Source of the DNA: Micromonospora avicenniae
Lineage (GTDB): Bacteria; Actinomycetota; Actinomycetes; Mycobacteriales; Micromonosporaceae
Direction of reading: 5' to 3'
DNA: 58,376 nt
Assembly: GCF_900156065.1 (NCBI RefSeq)
Contig: NZ_FTNF01000031.1
Coordinates: 1 to 58,376, forward strand
The notes below the pieces were generated by a model. That model made no database searches. It saw nothing but the letters and a program-made list of their open reading frames with translations, and was not told where the DNA came from. A program made the position numbers and the translations under genes. This document shows, piece by piece, positions 50,153-58,376 of this stretch. The number at the start of each line of letters is the position of its first letter. Within the stretch, counting starts at the first letter, position 1.

Positions 50153-51793
50153 GTGGAGAACGGCCTCGTCGTACCGGCGATCGTCGCGGTCACCCTGCTC
50201 ACCGTCGGCATCGGCTTCTACGGGCTGCGGCTGGCCCGGACCACCTCCGACTTCCTCGTCGCCTCCCGGGCGATCAGTCCGACGTGGAACGCGGCCGCGA
50301 TCGGCGGGGAGTACCTGTCGGCGGCGTCCTTCCTCGGCGTCGCCGGACTGATCCTCAAGTACGGCGTGGACGTGCTCTGGTATCCGGTCGGCTTCGCCGC
50401 CGGCTACCTGGCCCTGCTGCTCTTCGTGGCCGCCCCGCTGCGCCGCTCAGGGGCGTTCACCCTGCCCGACTTCTGCGAGCTGCGGCTGGGCTCCCGCCGA
50501 CTGCGCATCCTCGCCACCGCCTTCGTGATCTTCATCGGCTGGCTCTACCTGGTGCCGCAGCTCCAGGGCGCCGGCCTCACCCTCGCCACGGTCACCGGCT
50601 CCGCGTACCCGGTCGGTGCCGTGCTGGTGGCGGTCGTGGTCACCGCGAACGTGGCACTGGGTGGCATGCGCGCGATCACCTTCGTCCAGGCGTTCCAGTA
50701 CTGGCTGAAGCTGACCGCGCTCGCCGTACCGGCGATCTTCCTGGCTCTGCAGTGGCAGGCCGACGCCCGGCCGGCCGTCGCCCCGCCGGACGGGCCGTTG
50801 TTCCGGACCGCGACCAGCGTCGTGGTCGAGCATCCCGCGAACCTCACGTTCCCCGACGGCGAGATCCGGGCGGTACGGCCCGGCGAAACCATCTCCTTCG
50901 ACGCCGGCGACCCGGTGCCGGAGGTGGCCGGCGTGACCATCGACGGCACCGACTGGCTGCTTCCGAGCACGGCCGGGACCGACGACCGGGGTCTGTTCGC
51001 CACCTACTCCCTGATCCTGGCCACGTTCCTCGGCACCATGGGGCTCCCGCACGTGCTGGTGCGCTTCTACACCAATCCGGACGGGGCGGCGGCCCGCCGC
51101 ACCACCCTGGTCGTGCTGGCGCTGGTGGGCCTGTTCTACCTGTTGCCCACCATCTACGGGGTGCTCGGCCGCATCTACACTCCGCAGCTGCTGGTCACGG
51201 GGCAGACCGACGCGGTGGTGGTGCTCCTGCCGGAGGCGGCTCTCGGCGACGGAACGACCGGCCGGCTGCTCGCCGCCCTCGTGGCGGCCGGCGCGTTCGC
51301 CGCCTTCCTCTCCACCTCGTCCGGTCTGCTCACCAGCGTGGCCGGGGTGATCTCGACGGATGTGCTCGGACGGGGCTCGGTACGCGGCTTCCGGCTGGCC
51401 ACCGTGATCGCCGGCACCGTGCCCGCGATCCTCGCGTTGAACGTCTCCGGGTTGGACGTCTCGCAGGTGGTCGGGCTCGCCTTCGCCGTCGCCGCGTCCA
51501 GCTTCTGCCCGCTGCTGGTGCTCGGCATCTGGTGGCGGGGGCTGACCGACCTCGGCGCCGCCGCCGGGGTGCTCGTCGGCGGCGGCGCCGCGATCGCGGC
51601 CGTGCTGGTGACCGTGGTCGGCCCGCCGTTGTCCGGTTGGCCGGCGACGCTCGTGGCACAACCGGCCGCGTGGACCGTGCCGCTGGCGTTCACCGTGACG
51701 GTCCTGGTCTCGGCGGCCACCCGGCGGCGCGTACCCGCAGACGTCGGCGCGACCATGCTCCGCCTGCACGCCCCGGACACCCTGCGCCTCTGA
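50153..51793 (+). CDS. SSS-family sodium/solute symporter (ActP-like)
   Basis: 546 aa from GTG 50153. About 13 membrane helices. SSS signatures: 'TTSDFLVASRAISPTWNAAAIGGEYLSAASFLGVAGL' near the N-terminus, 'GGMRAITFVQAFQYWLKL', and 'GTMGLPHVLVRFYTNPDG...RRTT'. An outer loop of about 85 residues (200-285) separates TM6 and TM7, as in acetate/pyruvate carriers of this group. It would import a monocarboxylate with Na+. It follows its partner small membrane protein directly. Confidence 0.9.
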   Translation: MENGLVVPAIVAVTLLTVGIGFYGLRLARTTSDFLVASRAISPTWNAAAIGGEYLSAASFLGVAGLILKYGVDVLWYPVGFAAGYLALLLFVAAPLRRSGAFTLPDFCELRLGSRRLRILATAFVIFIGWLYLVPQLQGAGLTLATVTGSAYPVGAVLVAVVVTANVALGGMRAITFVQAFQYWLKLTALAVPAIFLALQWQADARPAVAPPDGPLFRTATSVVVEHPANLTFPDGEIRAVRPGETISFDAGDPVPEVAGVTIDGTDWLLPSTAGTDDRGLFATYSLILATFLGTMGLPHVLVRFYTNPDGAAARRTTLVVLALVGLFYLLPTIYGVLGRIYTPQLLVTGQTDAVVVLLPEAALGDGTTGRLLAALVAAGAFAAFLSTSSGLLTSVAGVISTDVLGRGSVRGFRLATVIAGTVPAILALNVSGLDVSQVVGLAFAVAASSFCPLLVLGIWWRGLTDLGAAAGVLVGGGAAIAAVLVTVVGPPLSGWPATLVAQPAAWTVPLAFTVTVLVSAATRRRVPADVGATMLRLHAPDTLRL

Positions 51794-51931
51794 CCGGGGA
51801 CGGCCCTCGACCGTCACACACCATGCCCGGGTCGGAGCGCGCCGGAACCGGGACCTGTACGCCTCCGGGAGGACGGAAGGTCATCCCCGGGCGGGTCTAC
51901 CGGGTCGCGCCGGAGGGATAGGTTCTGGTGC

Positions 51932-52696
51932 ATGACCGATGAGCACCCGGCGCTTTCCCTTCGTGGCCTGGCCAAGCGGTTCGACGGCAAGGTGGCGGTG
52001 GCCGGCGTCGACCTGGACGTACCGGCCGGCTCCTTCTACGGCCTGCTCGGGCCGAACGGCGCCGGCAAGACCACCACGCTCTCCATGGCCGTCGGGCTGC
52101 TCCGGCCCGACGGGGGCCAGGCCCGGGTGCTCGGGCAGGACGTCTGGGTCGACCCGGTCCGCGCGAAGCAGCTGCTCGGCGTGATGCCCGACGGCGTACG
52201 CCTCTTCGACCGGCTGAGCGGCGCGGAGCTGCTGGCGTACCACGGTCTGCTGCGCGGCATGGACCCGGCGGTGGTCGACCAGCGGACGGCCGAGTTGCTC
52301 GACGTGCTGGCGCTCACCGACGCGGGTCGCACGCTGGTGGTGGACTACTCGGCCGGCATGAAGAAGAAGATCGGCCTGGCCTGCGCGCTGCTGCACGGGC
52401 CCCGTCTGCTGGTGCTGGACGAGCCGTTCGAGGCGGTCGACCCGGTCTCGGCCGCGCTGATCCGGGACATCCTGGCTCGGTACGTCGCCAGCGGCGGCAC
52501 CGTGATCTTCTCCAGCCACGTGATGGAGGTCGTGGAACGGCTCTGCTCGCACGTGGCGATCCTGGCCGAGGGCACGATCAAGCGGGTCGGCACGATCGAC
52601 GAGGTACGCGGGAAGCGCTCGCTCGAAGACGTCTTCGTCGAGGTCGTCGGCGGCCGGACGGCGACCGGTGAGGAGCTGGCGTGGCTGTCGAACTGA
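51932..52696 (+). CDS. ABC transporter ATP-binding protein
   Basis: 254 aa. Walker A G40-PNGAGKT-T48, Q-loop region, signature 'YSAGMKKKIGLACALLHGPRLLVLDEPFEAVD' (SAGMK in place of SGGQ), and the switch His in 'VIFSSHVMEVVERL'. This is the DrrA/CcmA-like exporter group. It overlaps its permease by 16 bp, so the two form one exporter. The substrate is unknown. Confidence 0.93.
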   Translation: MTDEHPALSLRGLAKRFDGKVAVAGVDLDVPAGSFYGLLGPNGAGKTTTLSMAVGLLRPDGGQARVLGQDVWVDPVRAKQLLGVMPDGVRLFDRLSGAELLAYHGLLRGMDPAVVDQRTAELLDVLALTDAGRTLVVDYSAGMKKKIGLACALLHGPRLLVLDEPFEAVDPVSAALIRDILARYVASGGTVIFSSHVMEVVERLCSHVAILAEGTIKRVGTIDEVRGKRSLEDVFVEVVGGRTATGEELAWLSN

Positions 52697-54375
52697 CCGC
52701 GCCGGCGGTGCCGGCCCGCCGGGTGTCGGCCCGGCACTTCGTCCGGCTCAAGCTGCGCGTGATGGGCAACAACTTCCGCGGTCAGGGCCGGCGCATCGCT
52801 CTCTTCGTGGCCGGCGCACTGGTCGGGCTCTGGCTCGCCGGCACCGGCTTCGTCTTGTTCGCCACGCCCGGGTTCGCCGACGGCGGCCGGTACGCGGCGA
52901 TGGTCGCCGCGTTCGGCGGCGGCCTGCTGGTGCTCGGCTGGCTGCTGCTGCCGCTGGTCTTCTTCGGCGTGGACGAGACGCTCGACCCGGCCCGCTTCGC
53001 GCTGCTGCCGCTGCCGCGCCGGACGCTGGTCACCGGGCTGTTCGCGGCCGCCCTCGTGAGCGTGCCCGCGGTCGCGACGCTGCTGGCGCTCTTCGGGCTG
53101 GTGGCCACCGCCGGCGCGCTCGGCGGCTGGTCGGCGGCCCTCGTGCAGGTGGTCGGTGTACTCGCCGGGGTGCTGCTCTGCGTGGCCGCCGCCCGAGCGG
53201 TCACCAGCGCATTCGCCTCCATGCTGCGCTCGCGCCGGGTCCGCGACCTGGCCGCCGTGCTGCTCGCCGTCGCGGCCGCGCTGCTCGGCCCGTTGCAGTT
53301 GGTCGGCATCTCGGCGCTGCAGGAGACCGACTGGGACAGCCTCACCGGGGTGTCGGAGGTGGTCGGGTGGACCCCGTTCGGGGCGCCCTGGACGGCCGGC
53401 ATCGACGTGGCCGAGGGCCGCGCCTGGGCCGCGCCGATCAAACTGCTGATCACCGCGCTCGCGTTGCTGGCGCTGGTCGGCTGGTGGTCCCGTTCGCTGG
53501 AGTCGGCGATGGTGGGCGCGGCAAGCTCCGGAGGCGCCCGGGCGAAGAGCGACCCGACCGGCGGCGCGGTCAGCCAGCTCTTCCCGCGTGCCGCCACGTG
53601 GGCCCGGCGTGACCAGTTCGGCGCGCTCGTGGCCCGGGAGGCCCGCTACTGGTGGCGGGACGCCCGCCGGCGGGCCAACCTGATCACCATCGCGGTGGTC
53701 GGCATCTTCGTCCCGGTGCTGGTCAACCTCGGCGGAGCCGGGTTCACCACGAACAGCGGGCAGGGCTTCGGCCAGGGCAGTGCCGAGCCCTCGGCCGGGC
53801 TGGTCAGCCTCTCCATGCTCTTCGTGGGCGTGGTCGCCGCGGTGACCCTGGCCAACCAGTTCGGTTTCGACGGCAGCGCGTACGCCGCGCACGTGGTGGC
53901 CGGCGTACGCGGCCAGCAGGAGCTGCGGGCCAGGATGACGGCGTTCTCGATCTACGTGGTGCCGATGCTGGCGGTGGTCTCGATCGTGATCGCGGTGGTG
54001 CTCGACCGGCCGGGGTGGATCGGGCTGACCGCGGGCGGCCTCTTCGCCAGCTACGGCGCGGGGCTGGCCGTGAACAGCTTCGTGTCGGTGCTCGGCGCGT
54101 ACGCCCTGCCCGAGACGAGCAACCCGTTCGCGATGAACACCGGCGCCGGGGTGGCCAAGGGCTTCCTCACCATGCTCGCCATGCTGGTCACGGCGGTGGC
54201 CGCCGTGCCGATGGTGGTGGCGGCCGCGCTGCTCGGCGACGTCTGGCACTGGCTCGCCCTGCCGGTCGGCGCGGCGTACGGACTTGGTGCCGCGCTGCTC
54301 GGCGCGTACCTGGCCGGCGACGTCCTGGACCGCCGCCAACCGGAGTTGCTGGCCGCGGTGACTCCACGCCGCTGA
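52681..54375 (+). CDS. ABC-2-type transporter permease
   Basis: 564 aa from GTG 52681. About twelve membrane helices in two halves separated by a cytosolic stretch (residues 275-325, 'RRDQFGALVAREARYWWRDARRRANLI'), the ABC-2 permease coupling-helix pattern. It has a large number of Ala/Val/Leu membrane segments and no substrate motif. It works with the ATPase encoded just upstream as a lipid, drug or peptide exporter; which one cannot be told. Confidence 0.87.
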   Translation: MAVELTAPAVPARRVSARHFVRLKLRVMGNNFRGQGRRIALFVAGALVGLWLAGTGFVLFATPGFADGGRYAAMVAAFGGGLLVLGWLLLPLVFFGVDETLDPARFALLPLPRRTLVTGLFAAALVSVPAVATLLALFGLVATAGALGGWSAALVQVVGVLAGVLLCVAAARAVTSAFASMLRSRRVRDLAAVLLAVAAALLGPLQLVGISALQETDWDSLTGVSEVVGWTPFGAPWTAGIDVAEGRAWAAPIKLLITALALLALVGWWSRSLESAMVGAASSGGARAKSDPTGGAVSQLFPRAATWARRDQFGALVAREARYWWRDARRRANLITIAVVGIFVPVLVNLGGAGFTTNSGQGFGQGSAEPSAGLVSLSMLFVGVVAAVTLANQFGFDGSAYAAHVVAGVRGQQELRARMTAFSIYVVPMLAVVSIVIAVVLDRPGWIGLTAGGLFASYGAGLAVNSFVSVLGAYALPETSNPFAMNTGAGVAKGFLTMLAMLVTAVAAVPMVVAAALLGDVWHWLALPVGAAYGLGAALLGAYLAGDVLDRRQPELLAAVTPRR

Positions 54376-54436
54376 GAGTGGCGGCGATCCGCGGCGGCGA
54401 TGCTTCCTCAGCCGGGGCCGGGGCCAGGGCGGCACA

Positions 54437-54967
54437 ATGTTTCACGTGAATCATGAGCCCGGAGCGGAGATCCATCACACCGATCCGTTCGCCGTGCCGG
54501 CCGGTCAACGCTCGCCCGCGCGCCGGCTGCGGGGCCGCCTCGCCGCGCCGGTCACGCTCTGGACGGCACCCGGGCCTGCCGGGCTGACCGTGTCGTCCAC
54601 CCTGGTCGCCGAGGGTGAACCGGACCGGCTGCTCGGACTGATCGACGCCGAGTCGGACCTCTGGGCGGCGGCCGAGTCGGCCGGGCGTTTCGCGGTGGCA
54701 CCGCTGGGCCCGGCGCACCGGCAACTCGCCGACCGTTTCGCCGGCCTGTTCCCGTCTCCGGGCGGGCTGTTCGCCGTCGGCGCCTGGACCGAGACGCCGT
54801 ACGGTCCGGTGCCGACCGACGCCGGCGGGTGGGCCGGCTGCCGGCTCGACAGCGCCCGGGAGTACGGCTGGGCGCTGCTGGTCGAGGCGACGATCGAGGC
54901 GGTCGAGATGGTCGAGGAAGCGGCGCCGCTGCTGCACTACCGGGGCCGCTACCGAGAGCTGACCTGA
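54437..54967 (+). CDS. Flavin-reductase-like (FMN-binding split-barrel) protein
   Basis: 176 aa. ATG 54437 (MFHVNHEPGAEI); GTG 54446 is an in-frame alternative. The barrel pattern 'LRGRLAAPVTLWTA...GLTVSSTLVAEGEP' and 'FAVAPLGPAHRQLADRFAGLFP' match the Flavin_Reduct family, which binds FMN. 'GWAGCRLDSAREYGWALLVEATIEAVE' gives the second strand pair. Catalysis and partner are not shown. The start codon lies inside a parS-like site. Confidence 0.8.
   Translation: MFHVNHEPGAEIHHTDPFAVPAGQRSPARRLRGRLAAPVTLWTAPGPAGLTVSSTLVAEGEPDRLLGLIDAESDLWAAAESAGRFAVAPLGPAHRQLADRFAGLFPSPGGLFAVGAWTETPYGPVPTDAGGWAGCRLDSAREYGWALLVEATIEAVEMVEEAAPLLHYRGRYRELT
54438..54453. promoter_or_regulatory. parS-like ParB-binding site
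   Basis: TGTTTCACGTGAATCA matches the bacterial parS consensus TGTTTCACGTGAAACA at 15 of 16 bases. It overlaps codons 1-6 of the flavin-reductase-like gene. Confidence 0.75.
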
Positions 54968-55128
54968 CGACCACCGACCGCTCAACGGGGTGACCTGAGT
55001 CACTCGGCGCAGCCATCCCGCCGTTCGGCGCAGCCGCCGACCGACGGCGATCTCGGCCTTCCCCGCCGGGGAGCGCGCTTTCTAACGTGCGCGAAATCCC
55101 CGACGCCTGTGAAGGTGGTGATCCACAA

Positions 55129-55491
55129 ATGTCCACGGACACACCCACGCCGGCCGCGTCCGCGCCCGACCGGTACCTCGCCGTACAACGGTCGGACGAG
55201 TTCGCCGGCCTGCGTCGCGCCCTGCGCGGCTTCGTCTTTCCGATGACCGTCGCGTTCTTCCTGTGGTACGCGCTCTACGTGATCCTCTCCGCGTACGCGC
55301 GGGACTTCATGGGCACGAAGCTGATCGGCAACATCAACGTCGCGCTGGTCTTCGGCCTGCTCCAGTTCGTGTCCACGTTCCTGATCGCCTGGCTCTACTC
55401 CCGGCACGCCGACCGGAAGATCGACCCGGTCGCCGACCGGATCCGCGACGAGATCGGGGAGGTGACCCATGGATCCGGTCCTCGCGGCTGA
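55129..55491 (+). CDS. DUF485 membrane protein
   Basis: 120 aa from ATG 55129 with GAAGGTGGTGAT upstream. Two membrane helices (about 37-55 and 68-88) carry the DUF485 pattern: 'FVFPMTVAFFLWYALYVILSAYARDFMG' and 'NINVALVFGLLQFVSTFLIAWLYSRHADRKIDP'. DUF485 proteins accompany acetate/monocarboxylate symporters, and this one overlaps its symporter by 23 bp. Confidence 0.92.
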   Translation: MSTDTPTPAASAPDRYLAVQRSDEFAGLRRALRGFVFPMTVAFFLWYALYVILSAYARDFMGTKLIGNINVALVFGLLQFVSTFLIAWLYSRHADRKIDPVADRIRDEIGEVTHGSGPRG

Positions 55492-57142
55492 GGCGGGCGG
55501 CACCACCGCCCGCAACCTGACCATCACGCTCTTCCTGATCTTCGTAGCGGTGACTCTGGCGATCACGATCTGGGCCAGCCGGCAGACCAAGACCGCGACC
55601 GACTTCTACGCCGGCGGCCGGTCGTTCTCCGGCTTCCAGAACGGCATGGCGATCGGCGGCGACTACATGTCGGCCGCCTCGTTCCTCGGCATCGCCGGCC
55701 TGATCGCCCTCTACGGGTACGACGGCTTCCTCTACTCGATCGGGTTCCTGGTCGCCTGGCTGGTGGCCCTGCTGCTCGTCGCGGAGTTGCTGCGCAACTC
55801 CGGCCGGTACACCATGGCCGACGTGCTGGCCTTCCGGATGCGCCAGCGTCCGGTGCGTACCGCCGCCGCGGTCTCCACCATCACCGTGTCGATCTTCTAT
55901 CTGCTGGCGCAGATGGTGGGCGCGGGCGCGCTGGTCGCGTTGCTGCTCGGCATCAAGCCGGGCACCACGTTCCTCGGCATGGACGCGGACGCCGCCAAGA
56001 TCGCCACCATCATCATGGTCGGCGCTCTGATGATCATCTACGTCACGGTGGGTGGCATGAAGGGCACCACCTACGTGCAGATCGTCAAGGCGTTCCTGCT
56101 CATGAGTGGCGCAGTGGTCATGACGCTGCTGGTGCTCGCCAAGTACAAGTTCAACCTGTCGTCGCTGCTCGGTGATGCCGCGTCCTCCTCGGGCAAGGGC
56201 AGCGCATTCCTGGAACCCGGCCTGCGCTACGGCGTCGAGGTCGCCGGCAACGCGACGCAGACCTTCTACAACAAGATGGACCTGCTCTCGCTCGGTATCG
56301 CCCTGGTGCTCGGCACCGCCGGCCTGCCGCACATCCTGATCCGCTTCTACACGGTTCCGACCGCGAAGGCCGCCCGCAAGAGCGTGCTCTGGGCGATCGG
56401 CATCATCGGCACCTTCTACCTGCTCACCCTGGCCCTCGGCTTCGGCGCGGCGGCCCTGGTCGGCAGCGAGGCGATCACCGCGCAGGACAAGGCCGGCAAC
56501 ACGGCGGCACCACAGCTGGCCCAGGTGCTCGGGGTCGACTTCCTCGGCGGCGACCTGGGCGGGGCCACCCTGCTCGCAGTCATCGCCGCGGTGGCGTTCG
56601 CCACCATCCTCGCCGTCGTGGCCGGGCTGACCCTGGCCTCCTCGTCGAGCTTCGCGCACGACTTCTACGCCAACGTGCTCAAGAACGGGCAGGCCTCGGA
56701 GCGGCAGGAGGTGAACGTCGCCCGGATCTCCGCGCTGGTGATCGGTGCGGTCTCGATCGCGCTCTCCATCTTCGCGCAGAACCTGAACGTGGCGTTCCTG
56801 GTGGCGCTCGCCTTCGCGGTGGCCGCCTCCGGCAACCTGCCGGCGATCCTCTACAGCCTGTTCTGGAAGCGGTTCAACACCTCGGGCGCGGTCTGGGCCA
56901 TCTACGGCGGCCTGCTCGCCGCGGTGGTGCTGGTGTTCTTCTCGCCGGTGGTCTCCGGAGCACCGACCGCGATGTTCCCCGACCACGACTGGCAGTGGTT
57001 CCCGCTCTCCAACCCGGGCCTGATCTCCATCCCGTTCGGCTTCCTCTGCGGGTGGATCGGCACTCTCGTCTCGAAGGAACGTGACGAGAAGAAGTACGCC
57101 GAGCTGGAGGTGCGGTCCCTGACCGGCGCCGGCGCGCACTGA
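55469..57142 (+). CDS. Cation/acetate symporter, SSS family (ActP/MctP-like)
   Basis: 557 aa from ATG 55469. About 13 membrane helices. Hallmarks: 'TATDFYAGGRSFSGFQNGMAIGGDYMSAASFLGIAGLIALYGYDG', 'GGMKGTTYVQIVKAFLLM', 'GTAGLPHILIRFYTVPTAKAARKS' and 'SSSSFAHDFYANVL'. It is a canonical ActP type and lacks the longer outer loop of the 50153 paralogue. It would import acetate or a related monocarboxylate with Na+. DUF485 is directly upstream; a large terminator follows. Confidence 0.93.
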   Translation: MDPVLAAEAGGTTARNLTITLFLIFVAVTLAITIWASRQTKTATDFYAGGRSFSGFQNGMAIGGDYMSAASFLGIAGLIALYGYDGFLYSIGFLVAWLVALLLVAELLRNSGRYTMADVLAFRMRQRPVRTAAAVSTITVSIFYLLAQMVGAGALVALLLGIKPGTTFLGMDADAAKIATIIMVGALMIIYVTVGGMKGTTYVQIVKAFLLMSGAVVMTLLVLAKYKFNLSSLLGDAASSSGKGSAFLEPGLRYGVEVAGNATQTFYNKMDLLSLGIALVLGTAGLPHILIRFYTVPTAKAARKSVLWAIGIIGTFYLLTLALGFGAAALVGSEAITAQDKAGNTAAPQLAQVLGVDFLGGDLGGATLLAVIAAVAFATILAVVAGLTLASSSSFAHDFYANVLKNGQASERQEVNVARISALVIGAVSIALSIFAQNLNVAFLVALAFAVAASGNLPAILYSLFWKRFNTSGAVWAIYGGLLAAVVLVFFSPVVSGAPTAMFPDHDWQWFPLSNPGLISIPFGFLCGWIGTLVSKERDEKKYAELEVRSLTGAGAH

Positions 57143-57150
57143 CCGACCAC

Positions 57151-57201
57151 CGAGAAGGGCATCCACCGGACGGGCACTCCGTCCGGAGGGTGCCCTTCTC
57201 G
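57151..57201 (+). terminator. Two-part hairpin after acetate symporter gene
   Basis: An outer 11-bp stem (57151-57161 with 57191-57201) encloses an inner 8-bp stem (57166-57173 with 57179-57186). It begins 9 bp after the stop at 57142. Confidence 0.85.
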
Positions 57202-57310
57202 ACGCCCGATCACGGACGCGGGCGGTGCCGGCTGTCGGGCGGCCGTCGTGTCGTCGCGACTCGCGCGGCCGGGGGCTGAAGAACCGACGACGCTAAGTAA
57301 GCTGACGGCC

Positions 57311-58285
57311 ATGAAGGTCGCACCCCGCTTCGGCTCCGGTCACCGAATCCTCGTCACCGGCGGTGCCGGCTTCGTGCCGTCGCACCTGGTGGACGCCCTG
57401 ATAGCGCGCGGTTGCACCGTGGTCGCGCTGGACAACTTCGTCACCGGGTCGAAGGAGAACGTCGCCCACCTGCTGGACACGCCGACGTTCACGCTGGTCG
57501 AGGCGGACATCTCCGACGGGCTGCCGGCGCACCCGGCCCTGGCCGAGCGGTTCGACGCGATCCTGCACATGGCCTCCCCAGCCAGTCCGACCGACTTCGA
57601 GAAGCTGCCGGTGGAGATCCTCCGGGTCGGCTCGGTGGCCACCCTGCACCTACTCGATCGAGCGGTCGCCGACGGCGCCCGGTTCCTGATGGCCTCCACC
57701 TCCGAGGCGTACGGGGACCCGAAGGAGCACCCGCAGCGCGAGTCGTACTGGGGCAACGTCAACCCGATCGGTCTGCGCAGCGTCTACGACGAGGCCAAGC
57801 GCTTCTCGGAGGCGGCGACCATGGCGTACCACCGCAGCCGGGGGCTGGACACCGCGATCGTACGGATCTTCAACACGTACGGTCCGCGGATGCGGCCGGA
57901 CGACGGCCGGGCCATCCCCACCTTCATCTCCCAGGCGCTGCGCGGCGAGCCGATCACGGTGCACGGAACCGGCGACCAGACCCGGTCGATCTGCTACGTG
58001 GAGGACCTCGTCCGGGGCATCCTGCTGCTGCTCGACTCCACCGAGACCGGCCCGATCAACTGCGGGACCGAGCACGAGATGAGCATGCGCCAGCTCGCCG
58101 AGACCATCATTTCGCTCAGCGGCAGCAGCTCCGAGGTGACCTACATCACCCGCAGCGCGGACGACCCGGAGATGCGCCGACCCGACCTGACCCTCGCCCG
58201 GGAGCTGCTCGGTTACGAGCCGACCGTGACGCCCGAGGACGGCCTCCGGCGCACGATCGAGCACTTCCGCAGCCGCCTGTTCTGA
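57311..58285 (+). CDS. NAD-dependent epimerase/decarboxylase, UDP-glucuronate decarboxylase-like
   Basis: 324 aa; ATG 57311 is chosen because the upstream part of the frame is poorly coding. Extended SDR fold: 'ILVTGGAGFVPSHLVDALIARG' (GxxGxxG), 'VALDNFVTGSKENVAHL', catalytic triad region 'MASTSEAYGDPKEHPQ...Y-x3-K' in 'SVYDEAKRFSEA', and 'RIFNTYGPRMRPDDGRAIPTFI', typical of UXS/UDP-glucuronic acid decarboxylase rather than GalE. It would give UDP-xylose or a related sugar donor for wall or natural-product glycosides. Nothing specific follows before the window end. Confidence 0.87.
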   Translation: MKVAPRFGSGHRILVTGGAGFVPSHLVDALIARGCTVVALDNFVTGSKENVAHLLDTPTFTLVEADISDGLPAHPALAERFDAILHMASPASPTDFEKLPVEILRVGSVATLHLLDRAVADGARFLMASTSEAYGDPKEHPQRESYWGNVNPIGLRSVYDEAKRFSEAATMAYHRSRGLDTAIVRIFNTYGPRMRPDDGRAIPTFISQALRGEPITVHGTGDQTRSICYVEDLVRGILLLLDSTETGPINCGTEHEMSMRQLAETIISLSGSSSEVTYITRSADDPEMRRPDLTLARELLGYEPTVTPEDGLRRTIEHFRSRLF

Positions 58286-58376
58286 CTGTGAGGCTGGCGG
58301 GGTCGGTCCCGCAGGTGGTGGGCTGATGGTCGGCGGCAGCGGACGTGACTCTTGTTCTGACTGGCTTCGTGCCTTT

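Noticed and set aside
52345..54435. 696-codon open frame on the minus strand across the ABC genes
   Set aside because: The His/Arg/Gln/Gly-rich translation is a codon-bias shadow of the ABC transporter genes.
55334..57166. 610-codon minus-strand frame across the acetate symporter
   Set aside because: It is a shadow of a clearly recognised symporter gene; composition is not protein-like.

Overview
The window is one contiguous piece of a very GC-rich actinobacterial chromosome. Frequent GTG/TTG starts, GTGA/ATGA overlaps, C/G-ending third positions, an IdeR/DtxR-type iron box, an actinobacterial tRNA-Ser attachment site and several families typical of Micromonosporaceae suggest Micromonospora or a close relative. 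That placement is inference; no rRNA or marker gene is present.

Layout. 1-5008: two tandem paralogous secreted proteins, the left one cut by the window edge and the right one ending in FG-GAP/VCBS repeats. 5.2-9.8 kb: DinB-like protein, LPXTG surface protein, tRNA-Arg(ACG), tRNA-Ser(GCT), a low-complexity protein and a CPBP membrane protein. 9.9-17.6 kb: flavohemoprotein, an XRE-regulator/peptide-deformylase fusion, an iron-boxed FhuF-type [2Fe-2S] protein, a GT-C-like membrane protein, a methyltransferase, a PEBP protein and a 52-aa protein. 17.6-23.3 kb: a degenerate integrative element in tRNA-Ser(TGA), bounded by a 60-bp perfect direct repeat. It carries a truncated integrase, a truncated GntR regulator with a coupled HAD hydrolase, and a lower-GC cargo: a 53-aa membrane protein, a 245-aa unknown protein, and a two-gene operon of a PD-(D/E)XK-like protein plus a 495-aa unknown. 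23.4-38.4 kb: mostly housekeeping genes (quinone oxidoreductase, SoxR, GT2/GT-C pair, DUF1906 plus FG-GAP protein, thiolase, rhomboid, cyclophilin, CorA, aminotransferase, CBS protein). 38.4-46.5 kb: Nudix, a three-gene overlapping operon (nucleotidyltransferase, glycerol-1-phosphate dehydrogenase-like, CDP-alcohol phosphatidyltransferase), a GT4, an Fpg/Nei glycosylase and a polyprenyl glycosylphosphotransferase. 46.5-57.2 kb: LytS/LytTR two-component pair, DUF5701-like protein, two small-membrane-protein/SSS-symporter pairs, an ABC exporter and a flavin-reductase-like gene whose start codon overlaps a 15/16 parS match. 57.3-58.3 kb: a UDP-glucuronate-decarboxylase-like SDR.

How genes work together. 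The LytS/LytTR pair next to SSS symporters resembles BtsSR-type control of carboxylate uptake. The divergent GT2 and GT-C genes look like a polyprenyl-phosphate-sugar donor/acceptor pair. The 39.8-42.3 kb operon looks like a CDP-activated phosphodiester pathway using sn-glycerol-1-phosphate. The best candidate for an undescribed system is the cargo at 17.8-21.3 kb of the tRNA-Ser element, which looks like a defence-type nuclease module.
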